Under the pieces are notes generated by a model. That model had not been told where the DNA came from. It did not search any database and saw only the letters and a program-made list of their open reading frames with translations. Shown here in pieces: positions 23,429 through 33,831 of a stretch of 64,000 nucleotides of DNA. Both the position numbers and the translations under genes were made by a program. Numbering within the stretch: position 1 is the stretch's first letter; each line of letters opens with the position of its first letter. This stretch comes from Euglena gracilis. Lineage: Eukaryota; Euglenida; Euglenophyceae; Euglenales. The stretch covers positions 52,285,526 to 52,349,525 of the forward strand of contig CP154954.1 in NCBI GenBank assembly GCA_039621445.1. The letters run 5' to 3'.

Positions 23429-23802
23429 CTGTATGGCTGGTGGAGACACTGTGACCCATGGGAAGCTACGCTGCTCACCATTTGAGAGTGTGCGTGTTAC
23501 GTGCAGGGTGGTTAAGGCTCTACGGTGGTGTATGGCTGGTGTCCCCTGTCTGGAGTTGACGTACATGGGGGCTGGCAAGGCAGGGTACAGCTGTGAATTA
23601 CTGTGTGCATTTTGTTTGTTGACTTGCGCAATTGCGCGCACAAACATTTCCAAATAAAAGAAATGAGACACAGAATTGTGGGACGTGTAGCGTGTAATGT
23701 GTCTGTGTGTGACGTGGGCAGGGTGGCGACAATGGTGTTGTAAGGTTAACAGATTTGAGGGTTGGCGAAAGGTGGCGTGCCGGCAGACCTGGGGAGGACT
23801 GA

Positions 23803-26800
23803 ATGGAGTCCTCCCAGGCCAGCAGCACCCACTCCCGCCGCCGTGGCTACGAGGGCTACAGCGAGGAGGTCGCCCTGGCCGCGGAGGCCGGGAAGGTGCT
23901 GGGCCAGCTGGCGAAGGCCCACGTCGCCACCAGCTACGAGGAGTTCGTGGCGGCGGTGGTGCAGCGCGGCCACCCCCTGCAGACCCTGGTGGTGCAGGTG
24001 GCCCGCACCCGGGTGCCGCTGCGGACGGAGGGCGGCGCAGCGCTGCTGGAAGAGCTGGCCCGGGAGCCGCGGCGGCCGCGGATCGAGCTGCTGCTCAAGG
24101 ACGCCTGGGCCGTGTACCGGGCGCTCCGGCAGCACGCCTGCCCGCGGTCGGCGCAGCGGGTGGTGGGGGAGGAGCACGAGGCGCCGCTGGCCAGGCACCG
24201 GGCGGCGAGTCGGCTGCTGTGGCCCAGTGGCATCCTGCCAGAGGAGCCGATGTGGAACCGGCAGTGGCGGCGGCAGCGGGCGTGTGAGCGGCTGGAGGAC
24301 CTGTGGCAGCAGTCGGAGGGGTGGAGCTGCGTCCTGTGGTTCGCCAACTTCTGGAAGCGGGCCATGACGTCGAACCCCAGGATGGTCATCCGCACCCACG
24401 ACTGCTGCGTGATGGCGATGATGCGGACGGCGGTGGACGCCATCCCGGAGTACCCGGGGTACCCGTCGCTGGAGCAGCTGCTGGGCAGCATCCACCGGGT
24501 GTACGCACGGCTGGTGCGTTCCTGGAGCTGGTCTCCGAGATCAGCGCCCGCCCGCTGTAGGCGCACGAGCTGCGCGTACCGCTGGACGTGCCCCGAACAT
24601 CAGACTGACTGAATGTTTTTTTTTTACAGCCTGTGTAGGTCAATGCGATGAGTGAACAGAACAACTGTATATGTTGGTGTTAATGTGTTGCTGGGGTATG
24701 GGTGCCTGTCAGCTGAAGAGAATTTAATTTCACCGACATGCGCGCAAATGCGCCCACATTACTCTGCATTACGCGTTTGAATTAGATTCCAGTCTTTGGT
24801 GGTACAGCAGTGTTTCATACAAAGTTCTCTTTTGTACTGTTCGTTCAATTTGATTTGCGCATTTGCGCGCAGGTGCAAGTTTAAATCGGTTAAGGTACCG
24901 GGCCACGCCCTGGATCTGATTAATGTTTGTAAACTGTTTTGATGCGCGCATTTGCGCAAATGCGCGCATCAAAACAGTTTACCCTTTGTTTTATATCAGT
25001 TGTGTGACCATGAAGTTGGTTTCACACAGAAGGCGGTTACTCTGATGCGGTTGAGAGAACGCCCGGTGCGCGGTGTGGCGCCCCTTCATGCTGACGGACG
25101 ACCGGATCTCCTCCCAGGTGGGGATGCTGAAGGTCCTCCGGTTCCTGAAGGGTGACATGCTGTCCCGCGTGAAGGCCCCGCTGCCTCTGCTGGTGGACAT
25201 CAACCTCTGGTACCTCCAGCTGAAGGTGGTGTATGGGCGGGAGTGCCAGAGGTGGGTGGATGCGAGTGAGGCGCTGCGGCAGCTGCCCCCGCTGTAAGGC
25301 GCGTGGCACGCGTACAAGCAGGTGCTGTACGTGCTGTACCGCCGCCTGCTGCCGCTGTTCCTGTTCCTCCAGCGGGGCACGATGGCGCCAGGCGAGCAGT
25401 GGTCCACCAAGCCTAAGGTGAGGGCGCTGGAGATGTGGGTCGGCACCATGCTGATGGTGCCGGCGGACCGCCGCGCCCGCCTGCGACGGCTGATCCGGAC
25501 CCTGCGACGGCGGCGGGACACCGTGCTGCCGGAGGTGGAGCGGCGACGGCAGCAGACGCAGCAGGCCCAGCGGCGGAAGGAGGAGGCGGAGCGGCAGACC
25601 GCCCGGCAGGTGCGGCACGCGGAGGCCAGCGCCAAGATGCAGCGGGCGTGGCAGTCGGGGAGCCGGGAGATGGAGTGCATCCGGCGGGTGGAGGACTGCC
25701 GCCGGAAGGAGGCCCAGGCGGTGGAGGCCCTGGAGAAGCTGGAGCGGGACCTGGCGGTGGCGCAGGCGCTGGAGGACCTGCTGGTGGTGTGGGCGCCGGC
25801 CTGCTTCGCGCTGGGGTGGCAGGTGCGGGAGTGCCACTGGGAGGAGCGGCGGGCGCAGACTGGTGGACAGGCGCGGAAGGTGCTGTGCAACGCCCTGACG
25901 ATGCTGCTCCACCTGAAGGCGCTGACCCCCGGACACCGGCCGTGCGGCCACTCGGACTACGTGCGGACACTGGCGTGCGCGCTGCTGACGTGGGACCGGT
26001 GGCACGAGCAGTTGCCCCCCTGCTGCTTCTCGGAGGAGGTCAACGAGGCGACCCTCAGCAGGCTGGGCGGCTCCATGCAGTACCACCCGGAGGCGGTGGA
26101 GGTGGAGGACGTGATGGACCTGTACCTCCTGGTGAGGCAGGGGCACCACGGTGCCCGAGAGCTGCGGGCGGGCGGGGTGGACCGGCGGTGGATGGCGGAC
26201 TGTCTGCGCAACCTGGACTACCTGCTGGACGGCAGTGAGCTGCGGCCACCGCTGGACGCCCCCGACCGCCTGGTCCACCAGATGGTGACGTTCGCGTCGG
26301 TGAAGGGGCTGCGCCCGGAGAGACGGCGGCAGCCCGAGGACCTCGACACGGACGAGGGGGAGGAGTCCGAGGACCAGTCGGTGGTCCTGCGGTGGCCGGA
26401 CGGCTGGGTGGGTCCACCATCCCTGCTGGCGCCCGACGTTGGACCGAAGGGCGAGACGGCGCTGAAGGACGTCCTGCAGTACGCACTGCGGACGCTCCTG
26501 AAGGACCAGGTGCCCTCCGCCGACGCTGCGACGGAGCTGGACCAGCTGTGCTATGACGCGCAGGCTGGCAGCAGTCGCCGGTCACAGGCGGAGTTGGACC
26601 TGTGCCAGGTCCACTGGGACAGCGTGCTGGGTCGCCGCCGTCCACGCAAGGAGAGGGCTCCTGGGGAGGCAGCAGCCAGACTCGCGGTTGCTCAGTCATT
26701 TTGGGGTGCCATTCACTATGACCGTTGTCTTACGAACACATATATTCCAGGAATACAGAAATACAACTTGGCATTTGCGCATTTGCGCGCATCAAAAGTA

Positions 26801-27471
26801 AAAACACGTGTGCACGTGTGTTGTGCTGTGGTCAATGCGATAATACCTTATGAAACAGTTTATACTTTTTATTTGCGCAATTGCGCGCATCAACAGTATA
26901 AACTGTTTCATACTGATGCTACGTGAGATGTGCAGCAGGCCTTGTACGTGTATACCGTCTGACAAAGACGTCCTTCAGTCTCCTGTGAAAATAGTGACCC
27001 ATAACAACAGGAGTTTGCACACCTGTACATGCCCGATATTTCTTTGAGGTAATCTTTGTGCTCTAAAAGCAGGTCAGAAGGTACCGAATGTTTGTGGCTC
27101 CATAATGTTGAGAGTGCAAACGTTTTTGAGGATGGGGGAGTCAAACCCCCCTCCCAGAACACACAGAATGCATTTTGTGGGCGCAATTGCGCAAATCAAA
27201 ATTGCATTTGAAAAAAGTTCGCTCGTGCTGCACCGCGAATCTGCCGTTGTCCCTGGCTGCCGAGTCCTCGTCAGAGGGGTCCCTGCCTGAGCGACCGACT
27301 CGACGGTCGCGATTCGAATCGCCGGCGGGTGACGAGTCACCTCCTCAGGCGGGCGGGCGGCTACCTGTGGACTGTGCAGGGCGTGGGGCGGCCACCAGCA
27401 GTCGGGACACAATGCCGCCGAGGGCGGCTCGTGTGTACGTCCCGGCGGACCCCTTCGAGGGGTCCGACTGA
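23803..27471 (+). CDS. Element gene A, large unrecognised protein
   Basis: Exon 1 starts at ATG 23803 (MESSQASSTHSRRRGYEGYS) and runs to 24575 before GTACCG. Exon 2 starts near 25058 and runs to about 26690. Exon 3 runs from about 27215 to TGA 27469-27471, reading RPTRRSRFESPAGDESPP. The product is roughly 850-900 residues, with mixed alpha-helical segments, a long charged coiled-coil-like run in exon 2 (about 25530-25780) and an acidic block LDTDEGEESEDQS. I recognise no family. Exon 1 needs a 2-base correction near 24513-24517 to continue into FLELVSEISARPL. UAG at 24558 and UAA at 25295 then interrupt otherwise coherent frames; the exon 1 to 2 join is in phase if UAG is read through. Either UAR is sense here or the gene is decayed. 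It could be a transposase or accessory factor. Confidence 0.6.
24929..24982. repeat. Perfect 54-bp palindrome
   Basis: The sequence from GTAAACTGTTTTGATGCGCG through the centre TTTGC/GCAAA to CGCGCATCAAAACAGTTTAC is perfectly self-complementary over 54 bases. It is in the first intron of gene A and looks like two opposed copies of the element's site with their flanks. It would form a strong hairpin in RNA or a cruciform in DNA. Confidence 0.95.
26849..26912. repeat. 64-bp hairpin around one palindrome site
   Basis: Perfect 18-base arms (TATGAAACAGTTTATACT and its reverse complement) enclose TTTTATTTGCGCAATTGCGC plus a few bases. It lies in the second intron of gene A. The arms share AAACAGTTTA with the 54-bp palindrome at 24929-24982. 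Confidence 0.95.
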
Positions 27472-28016
27472 GCGGATTTGCTGATGAGGTGACGGTTTAG
27501 TGACTTTTGATACACGCCATACCACTCTTTATTTTATGGATCATTCGATGCGCCACAACCAGGTGCATATTCGCCAAAAGAAAAAAGTTGACAACTCCCC
27601 TCCAGACACCTTCTAGATTTCCAAAAAAGCAGGCCTACGGATGTCCAACGGTAAACCGCCAATGCGTTAACTGTTTCGCGACACGAATGCGTGACGTGTC
27701 ACCCCCGGTTTGTGTTCGGCAGTTTTTGACACAGATACGCCATGAAAGATTACAAAAATGTAGCATATCCACACCCCCCGTTGTTACGGACCAGAATAAT
27801 CCATTTTGCGCGTTCCGTCATAACGTTTCACACTTTTTCCATTTTTTTGCCTGAAAATGCCTAAATCAAATGATTTTTTGTCATAATTTGGGCGGATTGC
27901 CTGCCGTAGGTTAGAAGGCACTTCAATGTGCTTAATTCAGTTGTTGCATGTGCAGTTCAGTCACTGGTCACAATCCCTCCTTTTTGAAACGGCGCCTTGC
28001 CTCAGGTCACACACCA

Positions 28017-31000
28017 TGGCTGTCCCCCCGGAGGAGGAGGCCACCGTCCCCGGGCAGGCGGAGCCCGGGAACGAGGCGGCGGAGGCTGGAGCGGAGCCCG
28101 CCCCGGCCGAGGCCGCGGCAGGGCAGGAGCCGAAGCCCGCCGCCAAGCCGGGGCGGATCCGCCCCCGCAGTACCGCCCGCAGCCTGCCCATTGCGGAGGT
28201 GTACAAGGAGGAGGTGAAGCAGTGGGTGCTGTCGACGGGGACGAAGTTGCCGCTGGATGTGCTGCACGTGGACTACAACCAGTCCGAGGGGCAGACGCGG
28301 CCCCTGGACAACACGGAGGTGGAGCAGAAGCTGCGGCAGCTGCAGCTGAACCCCCCTGCTGGAGATGGTGCGTCACCGTGTGGAAGAAAGCAGTCTCTCA
28401 GTGTGATTGTGTCATATGTGGGTGTTTGCGGTTGTGGTGGTTTCTCTGGAATGAGTTTGTCTGTGGAAACTCTGTTGGTATGCAGGGTTCAGCATTGGAG
28501 TGAGTGCATTGCATTGGAAATCAGATTTGATTTGCGCATTTGCGCGCACAAGCATACGGTACCTTTTTACTTGCGCATTTGCGCGCACATACATGCATAA
28601 TGTGTTTATTTGCGCATTTGCGCGCACATACACATACAGTTTGTTTATTTGCGCAATTGCGCGCACATCCCTTCATTGTCCTCACAGAGAACCACTACGT
28701 GCTGATGTCGGGGCAGCACATCACCTCGGCGCTGAAGCGCTGGTCCGAGGGTTTCAGGTCCCAGAAGCTGAACCCCCCGAAGGGTTCAGCCCTGTATTTG
28801 TTTGTGTGTTTTTTGATTTGCCCCTCTCGTGCAGCCCCTCTCGCACAGCCCCTCCTGTGTCTGAAAGACAAAGGTTCAAATGAAGGGCTGTGGCCAGGGC
28901 AAGTTCGTCCTCGCCACCATCCTCCACCCCATGACCCCGGTGCACCTGCGGCGGGCCGCCGGCGGGGACGCGCAGGCCATCCAGTCGGCGGTGTGAAGGA
29001 GCTGTCCATCCCCCAGTTCGCCAACCTCCTGGTGAAGGGGAAAGACATCTCCACGGTGCCGGCGGTGCGGCTGGCGGCGGCCTACCGGCAGGCCGGCAGG
29101 GACCGGTCGGTCCCCCAGGTGTGAGCCCTCTGCCAGTCTGCCTATGCAGTTGATGACAAGTGTTCCTGTTTTATTTGCGCAAATTGCGCGCATCAAAAGT
29201 GAATACATGCATTAATGCATTCCGCCTGTGATGAATGGACGGATGTTTGCGTGGACTTGTCATTGCCTCAGGGCGAGGTCATCAAGATTGGGGGTGCTGC
29301 TGAGTGGCTGGTGGAGGAGACCCCGGAGGCGGTGGCGGGCCTCCTCAGCGTGGAGTCGGCGCTGACGGCGAGGGGCCGCACGCTGCTGTCCTCCCACATG
29401 CGGTCCCTCCGGCGCCTGCTGACCCCCGAGGCGCGGGCCCAGGTGGCGGCGGCGCTGCAGAGCCCGGGGATCGGGCTGGCCCAGCTGGAGCAGGCGGTGA
29501 CGGAGGCCACCCACGAGATGTGGGTGGCCTTTGCGTGGAGGAGCGACAACCAGATGATCCACGGCCAGATCGGTATGCCATTGCTCTGGGGTCTGGGGTG
29601 CAATTGTGGTGTTAGATATGAGAACAGACAAGAGCACGCGCGCACGGTGAATTGCATGCTGTTCTGTTGTAACTGTAATCTCACTCCTTCACTGCTCCCT
29701 CACAGTGCACAACGCGGCGGAGAGGAGCCGCTTCAAGCGGACGGTTCCTGTCGCCGCCCTGCAAGTGGCGCGGCTCGGGTCGTGGACCTGGAGCCCGGTG
29801 GAGCCGAGGCCCCCCCTGGCGGCGGTGCTGACCGCCCCCTTCTGGGTGGAGGCGCAGTTCGAGGAGCTGCGGGCCACCTTCGCCCTGCCGGCCGTGGAGT
29901 CGGAGATCGTGTCCAAGGAGGGCGGGGCCCTCCAGGAGGTGGTGGCGGCCAGGCCAGCCGGGGAGGAGAAAGGAGTGAAATGCCTGGTCTACAAGGCCAG
30001 CGGAGAGGGGGTACCGGCGGAGGCGCTGGGGGCCGCAGTGGGCCTCGTCATCGTCGAGGTCACCCACAACACCGGCTCAGGGTTCTGTTTAATCAAATTC
30101 TTCTTTTTTTAAAAGTGTTCCTGTTTTATTTGCGCATTTGCGCGCACCAAAAATAAAATCATGGGTCTGATTGACACCTTCAGTTGCACACAATTCCTTC
30201 ATTTATTTGATGTGTCACAAGTATTTTTTTATGCGCGCACTTGCGCAAAAGTTATTGTGCGCGCACTTGCGCAAATGAAATGACCATGGTTAAAAAATAC
30301 GCCAGCTGAAACAGAATCCTGCCTCCACCTGGCCGAGCAGGTCAAGCGCCTGGCCGGCGTCGTGCCAGTCGTCATCTACGGTGCTGCCAGGGCGGTGGTC
30401 GCTGTGGAGACGGCGGTGCGGTGCGGTGGCTGGCGCCGGGGCGGGAGACGGCCATGGTGGACGTCTGGCTGCGGCAGGGGGGCCAGGGGGTGGCCCGCAA
30501 GTTTGAGAAGAGGGCCCTGGTGGTCGTGTTCGGCCCCGGCGACGTGGAGCGGGGCAAGGTACGCACCCTGGATGACTCAGTGTGCAGATTGACATTTTAG
30601 GTTTTACATATTGGGTGCCGGAAGGTCACCAGTGCCAAGCCGCCTGCATTTAATGAAGTGGAGTCGTTTTATTTGCGCAATTGCGCCCACTTTCTGTAGA
30701 AAAAAGGCTTTATTCTTTCTATGTTTGTCTGGCTCCCCTCGTAGGTGCTGCCGAAGGTGGAGTGTGACGTGGAGTCCAGCTGCGGGGCGGGGCTGCACTG
30801 GCTGTGCGTGGAGTGGCTGTGGCGGAGGGTGGTGCGGCGGATGGAGGCGGCCAATGCCATGGTGATCCAGACCGCCGACGCGGCGGTGGCGGCCCGGGTG
30901 GCGGCCTGGGCAGCCAAGCCCCCGGAGGTGCTGGTGGTGGCGGAGGACTCCGCCAGCAGCCTGGAGGACGTCGCCCAGACCGTGGGCAACACGGTGACGC

Positions 31001-32078
31001 TGCCCCGGCCCGTCACCTCTGCCATGCTGCCGCTGCTGCTGGCCGCCCTGGAAGGGGGGGACCCCCTGTGGGTCCCCCTGGAGAACGCCGCCCTCCAGGA
31101 CAAGCTCCGCCTGGCGGCTGAGGAGGCGGGGCGAAGGGCGAAGGAGTCCGAGGAGCGGCGCCGCCAGACCAAGCTGCGGCAGGAGGAGCGTCGCCTGCAG
31201 AAGCTGGAGCAGCGCCAGAAGGAGGGGGGTGACAGGAAGAAGAAGCGGCGGAGGAAGGAGGAGGAGAAGAAGCCCAGCAGGCCCCCACCCCCCAAGACCC
31301 GACGGGAGGAGGCCGAGGAGGTGGACAGCTCAGAGGAGGGCAGTGACGTGGAGATGACCGCCCCCGGCCGGGAGACCCCGGAGCTGACCCCGCCCGCCAG
31401 CCAGCCTGAGGAGGCCAGCCCCGTCATCGTGCCGCCACCGACGGCCCAGCCCAGCCGGCACCCGGAGGCGGAGGACAGCAGCAGTGGCACCTCCGACACC
31501 TCCTCGCCGATCGCCAGCGAGGCTCCCGCAGTCCCAGCGGAGGGAGAAGAGGAAGAGGAGGAGGACACCATCGAGGAGATCACCCCGGGTTCAGGAAGCC
31601 AGAGCCCCAGAAGGGGAAGGAGAAGAAAGTGGAGGAGAAGAAGGGGGAGGGGAAGGGGAAGGGGAAGGGCAAGGGCAAAGGCAAGGAGGACACCTGGTGG
31701 AAGGCGGCGGGGCTGATCCGTCCGCCCGGACCGGGCGAAGCCCTCAAGGGCCCGAAGTCCTGGCACCTCCTCGACCCCAAGAAGTACCCGGGGATGAAGC
31801 CGATGATCGAGGGGGCCAAGGCCAGGGTGGCGGCGGAGGCAGCAGCGGCGGCGGAGGCAGCGGCGTCGCAGGCAGCGGCGGCCGCAGCGCCAGCGCCGGA
31901 GGAGGCGGAGTCCGAAAAGGAGGAGTCCGAAGAGGAGGAGACCCCGGCACCGCCACCGCCACGAACAGCCCCGGCTGCGCCCAGGAGCACTGTCCGCCGC
32001 GGGCTGCCGAAGCCCAGCGGCAAGCCAGCGGCCGCCTCGGAGAGCCTCGCCAAGCGGCTCTCCAAGCACAAGAAGTGA
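28017..32078 (+). CDS. Element gene B, possible ParB/Srx-like N-terminal segment plus charged tail
   Basis: Exons: 28017-28363 (ATG start), 28688-28782, about 28886 or 28898 to 29118, 29272-29572, 29706 to about 30074, 30315-30558 and 30745-32078, ending in TGA. Most junctions are GT-AG and agree in phase. One needs a GC donor (30075) and the intron after 28782 has ambiguous borders. The product is about 970 residues. The early part reads RPLDNTEVEQKLRQLQLNPP, then HYVLMSGQHITSAL. This is reminiscent of the ParB/sulfiredoxin fold, where a target-parameter segment is followed by a G-x-H/R-R box; the likeness is by eye only. The last exon is helical, then E/K/R/P-rich and disordered. Three short insertions shift frame: about 2 bases at 28991-28996, 5 bases near 30412-30425 and one near 31588-31600. 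The copy is therefore damaged, or the sequence has errors. It may be the partner of the dispersed palindromes. Confidence 0.65.
28530..28670. repeat. Four palindrome sites in tandem in one intron
   Basis: Four same-orientation copies of TTGCGCATTTGCGCGCACA (the last with AATT) are spaced about 40 bases apart in the first intron of gene B, just before its acceptor TCCTCACAG. The spacer sequences differ, so this is a site array and not a simple tandem repeat. Confidence 0.9.
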
Positions 32079-33511
32079 GACTGGCTGTGGGCCTGTCTCC
32101 AAAGTTTTCTGTCTGTTCTCTCCCCCTCTACACTCTGTTCCCTTTATCTCTTTTTTCAGTAAAACACTTTTGATGCGCGCATTTGCGCAAATGTTTCTGT
32201 TTCTGTTTCACCCTCTCAATCCCCTCCCGGCAATGGTATGTCCCCTCTCAGAATTTTTGTTTCAAATAAAAAGTTCATCATTGATGTTGATGCGCGCAAT
32301 TGCGCAAGTAAAATGCACACTTTGTTATTTTATGTTTTGGATGCCAGCTGGAGACGGTGCCCCACTGCCGTGGTGTCCGTGTACACCGCCCCCGCCGACC
32401 ACCACCCGCCTACGTCATCCCCATGCCCTCTACCCTGCCGGGGGGGGGTGGACTTATATTCTTTTTGTTCTTGGGTTGGTGTGACCTGCACACCCCCTCT
32501 CGTGGCTGCAGCCCCCTCTCGTGCCATGCTGTCCCTCTCACCCGTGTCACAAAAAAAACATACCCCTCCCCTAAGTACCACCCCCCACTCACAACCAGCG
32601 CGGCGGAGTGCCGGCGGAGTGCGGGGCGGCTCCTCCTCCTGTTCAGCCAGGCGCCCGGGCAACAAGCATATCACCGCCCGCCGGGGGTTTGTTTGTATGG
32701 TTTCTTTTTTTTTCTCTGTGGTTCTCTCATCCCCATCTCTTTCAACCTTCCGGTTCTTCAAGCGGCACCCCTCTCATACCCTGGCGCGCACACCATCGTA
32801 CGTTTTATTTGCGCAATAGCGCGCATCAACATCAATCGTCTGTTTTATGTCACACAAAAACACCAAGGTCAAAGTCCTGGGTTGCACGCACGCAAGCCAA
32901 CATACAGTGTAAACCAAGCCCCATTGACAACCCCTGTCTCACCCCACCGCCCTGCCCGCCACACACCACCCCTGCACACCCTCTGCACCACCACACCTCT
33001 GCACCCCGGACCCCTCCTCCCTCTACCCCCTGCACACCGGACCCATCAACCCGCACCCCTCCCAGAGCCCTGTCACCCTTTCCCCTGCTTTCCTTACCAA
33101 TCAAAAATTCACAGGTCCCAGGGGTAAAAGTAGACACACACACTCCGAGGCGGGAACACCAGGAGGGAACACACTGCCGGCGACACCACTTCCCCAAAAA
33201 AGGCTCCGCGCACTCACAGGGGCGGGCAGGGTCCCGGTCCCCAGGTGCTTTTTTCACTTTTTTTCAGTGTGGGCGGGCAGGGTCCCGGGGGTTTGGGCCC
33301 ACAAATTTTTTTCGGACACCCTCAAAATCACATTTTTCGGCCAAAGTCCCTCCACTCCGCCAAAACCAAAAAATCTATTCGTTTTTGCCCTTGCTTGCCG
33401 GCGTGTCTCCTTGTCCCCCGGACCTTCACCGCCGGAATCAAAAAACTCGGGGATTTGCACAAGTGCGCAAATAAAAAGTAAAAAGCTTAAATGCGAATTA
33501 GGCCGCCTAAG
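32079..33511. other. Right subterminal region of the 11.6 kb element, no clear gene
   Basis: After the stop of gene B there are C/T-rich and CACC-rich stretches, a possible GC-rich fragment near 32340-32420, and four palindrome sites (32174, 32290, 32809, 33457), the last degenerate. The inverted end follows. A CCCACACACCACCCC-type low-complexity tract lies at 32930-33060. Confidence 0.5.
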
Positions 33512-33759
33512 ATCTGGTGTAACCAGGAATTCCAGGCCCCGGCTGGAAAAGGTGTTGGCACCCCTTAGGGGGTGGCGGTCCAGGGGGTTGGGTACCACAG
33601 GCTGCCGGGCTGGACCTGGCTGCCACCCGAAAACAGCCAATAAAGCCCAAATCCAGCAGAGTTGGGCTTTTCCATTTTTGAGGTGAACCCCCTCCCGAAA
33701 AAAACTACCAAAATGGTCATTTTTGGCTATTTTTGACCCCCTTTTCAAAAATTTAGGCA

Positions 33760-33831
33760 CTTCGCGGTGATCCTCCGTGAATTTCCGTGAATATCCGTGA
33801 ATTTCTTTTGCAGGAAATGGGAGGATCCCTG
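33760..33831. repeat. Solitary end of a CCGTGA-type CAGGG element
   Basis: CCGTGAATTT repeats (33774-33806) are followed by GGGAGGATCCCTG, which matches the right end of the element at 7150-8310. I found no left end between this point and the 11.6 kb element at 33511, so it may be truncated. Confidence 0.5.

Larger units (their letters stand above)
21933..33472. repeat. About 23 TTGCGCA.TTGCGCGC palindromes of the 11.6 kb element
   Basis: The site is close to TTTGCGCAATTGCGCGCATC, often preceded by TTTTA and followed by AAAA. Copies occur near 21935, 22490, 22600, 23623, 24740, 24855, 24945-24967 (paired), 26776, 26871, 27180, 28532, 28571, 28611, 28651, 29175, 30130, 30230, 30260, 30672, 32174, 32290, 32809 and 33457. 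Both orientations occur. All lie in introns or between genes, none in the called exons. Central bases vary (AATT, AAAT, ATTT, ACTT) while the GCGC arms hold, which suggests protein binding or selection on the palindrome. Confidence 0.9.
21879..33511. mobile_element. 11.6 kb TTAG-type element with two spliced genes
   Basis: The left end reads CTTAGGCGGCCGAATTCGCA and the right end, reverse-complemented, reads CTTAGGCGGCCTAATTCGCA; the match continues some bases further (CTTA against TTTA). The sequence ATCT flanks both sides (21875-21878 and 33512-33515), which may be a 4-bp target duplication; relatives show 5 bp. Inside are two plus-strand multi-exon genes (23803-27471 and 28017-32078), about 23 copies of a GCGC palindrome, and a nested CAGGG element at 22724-23428. 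No DDE transposase motif was recognised, so either one of the unknown proteins is the transposase or the element depends on another copy. Confidence 0.85.

Noticed and set aside
25037-26278. 413-codon minus-strand open frame
   Set aside because: It is the antisense of gene A exon 2 in GC-rich DNA; its translation is low-complexity (R, H, L, P) without coherent structure.
28530-28670. CRISPR array
   Set aside because: The regular repeats are palindromic sites inside a eukaryotic intron, only four copies, with no cas-like genes.
30669-32102. 477-codon minus-strand open frame
   Set aside because: It is the antisense shadow of the last exon of gene B, serine/leucine-rich because of the opposite-strand codon usage.
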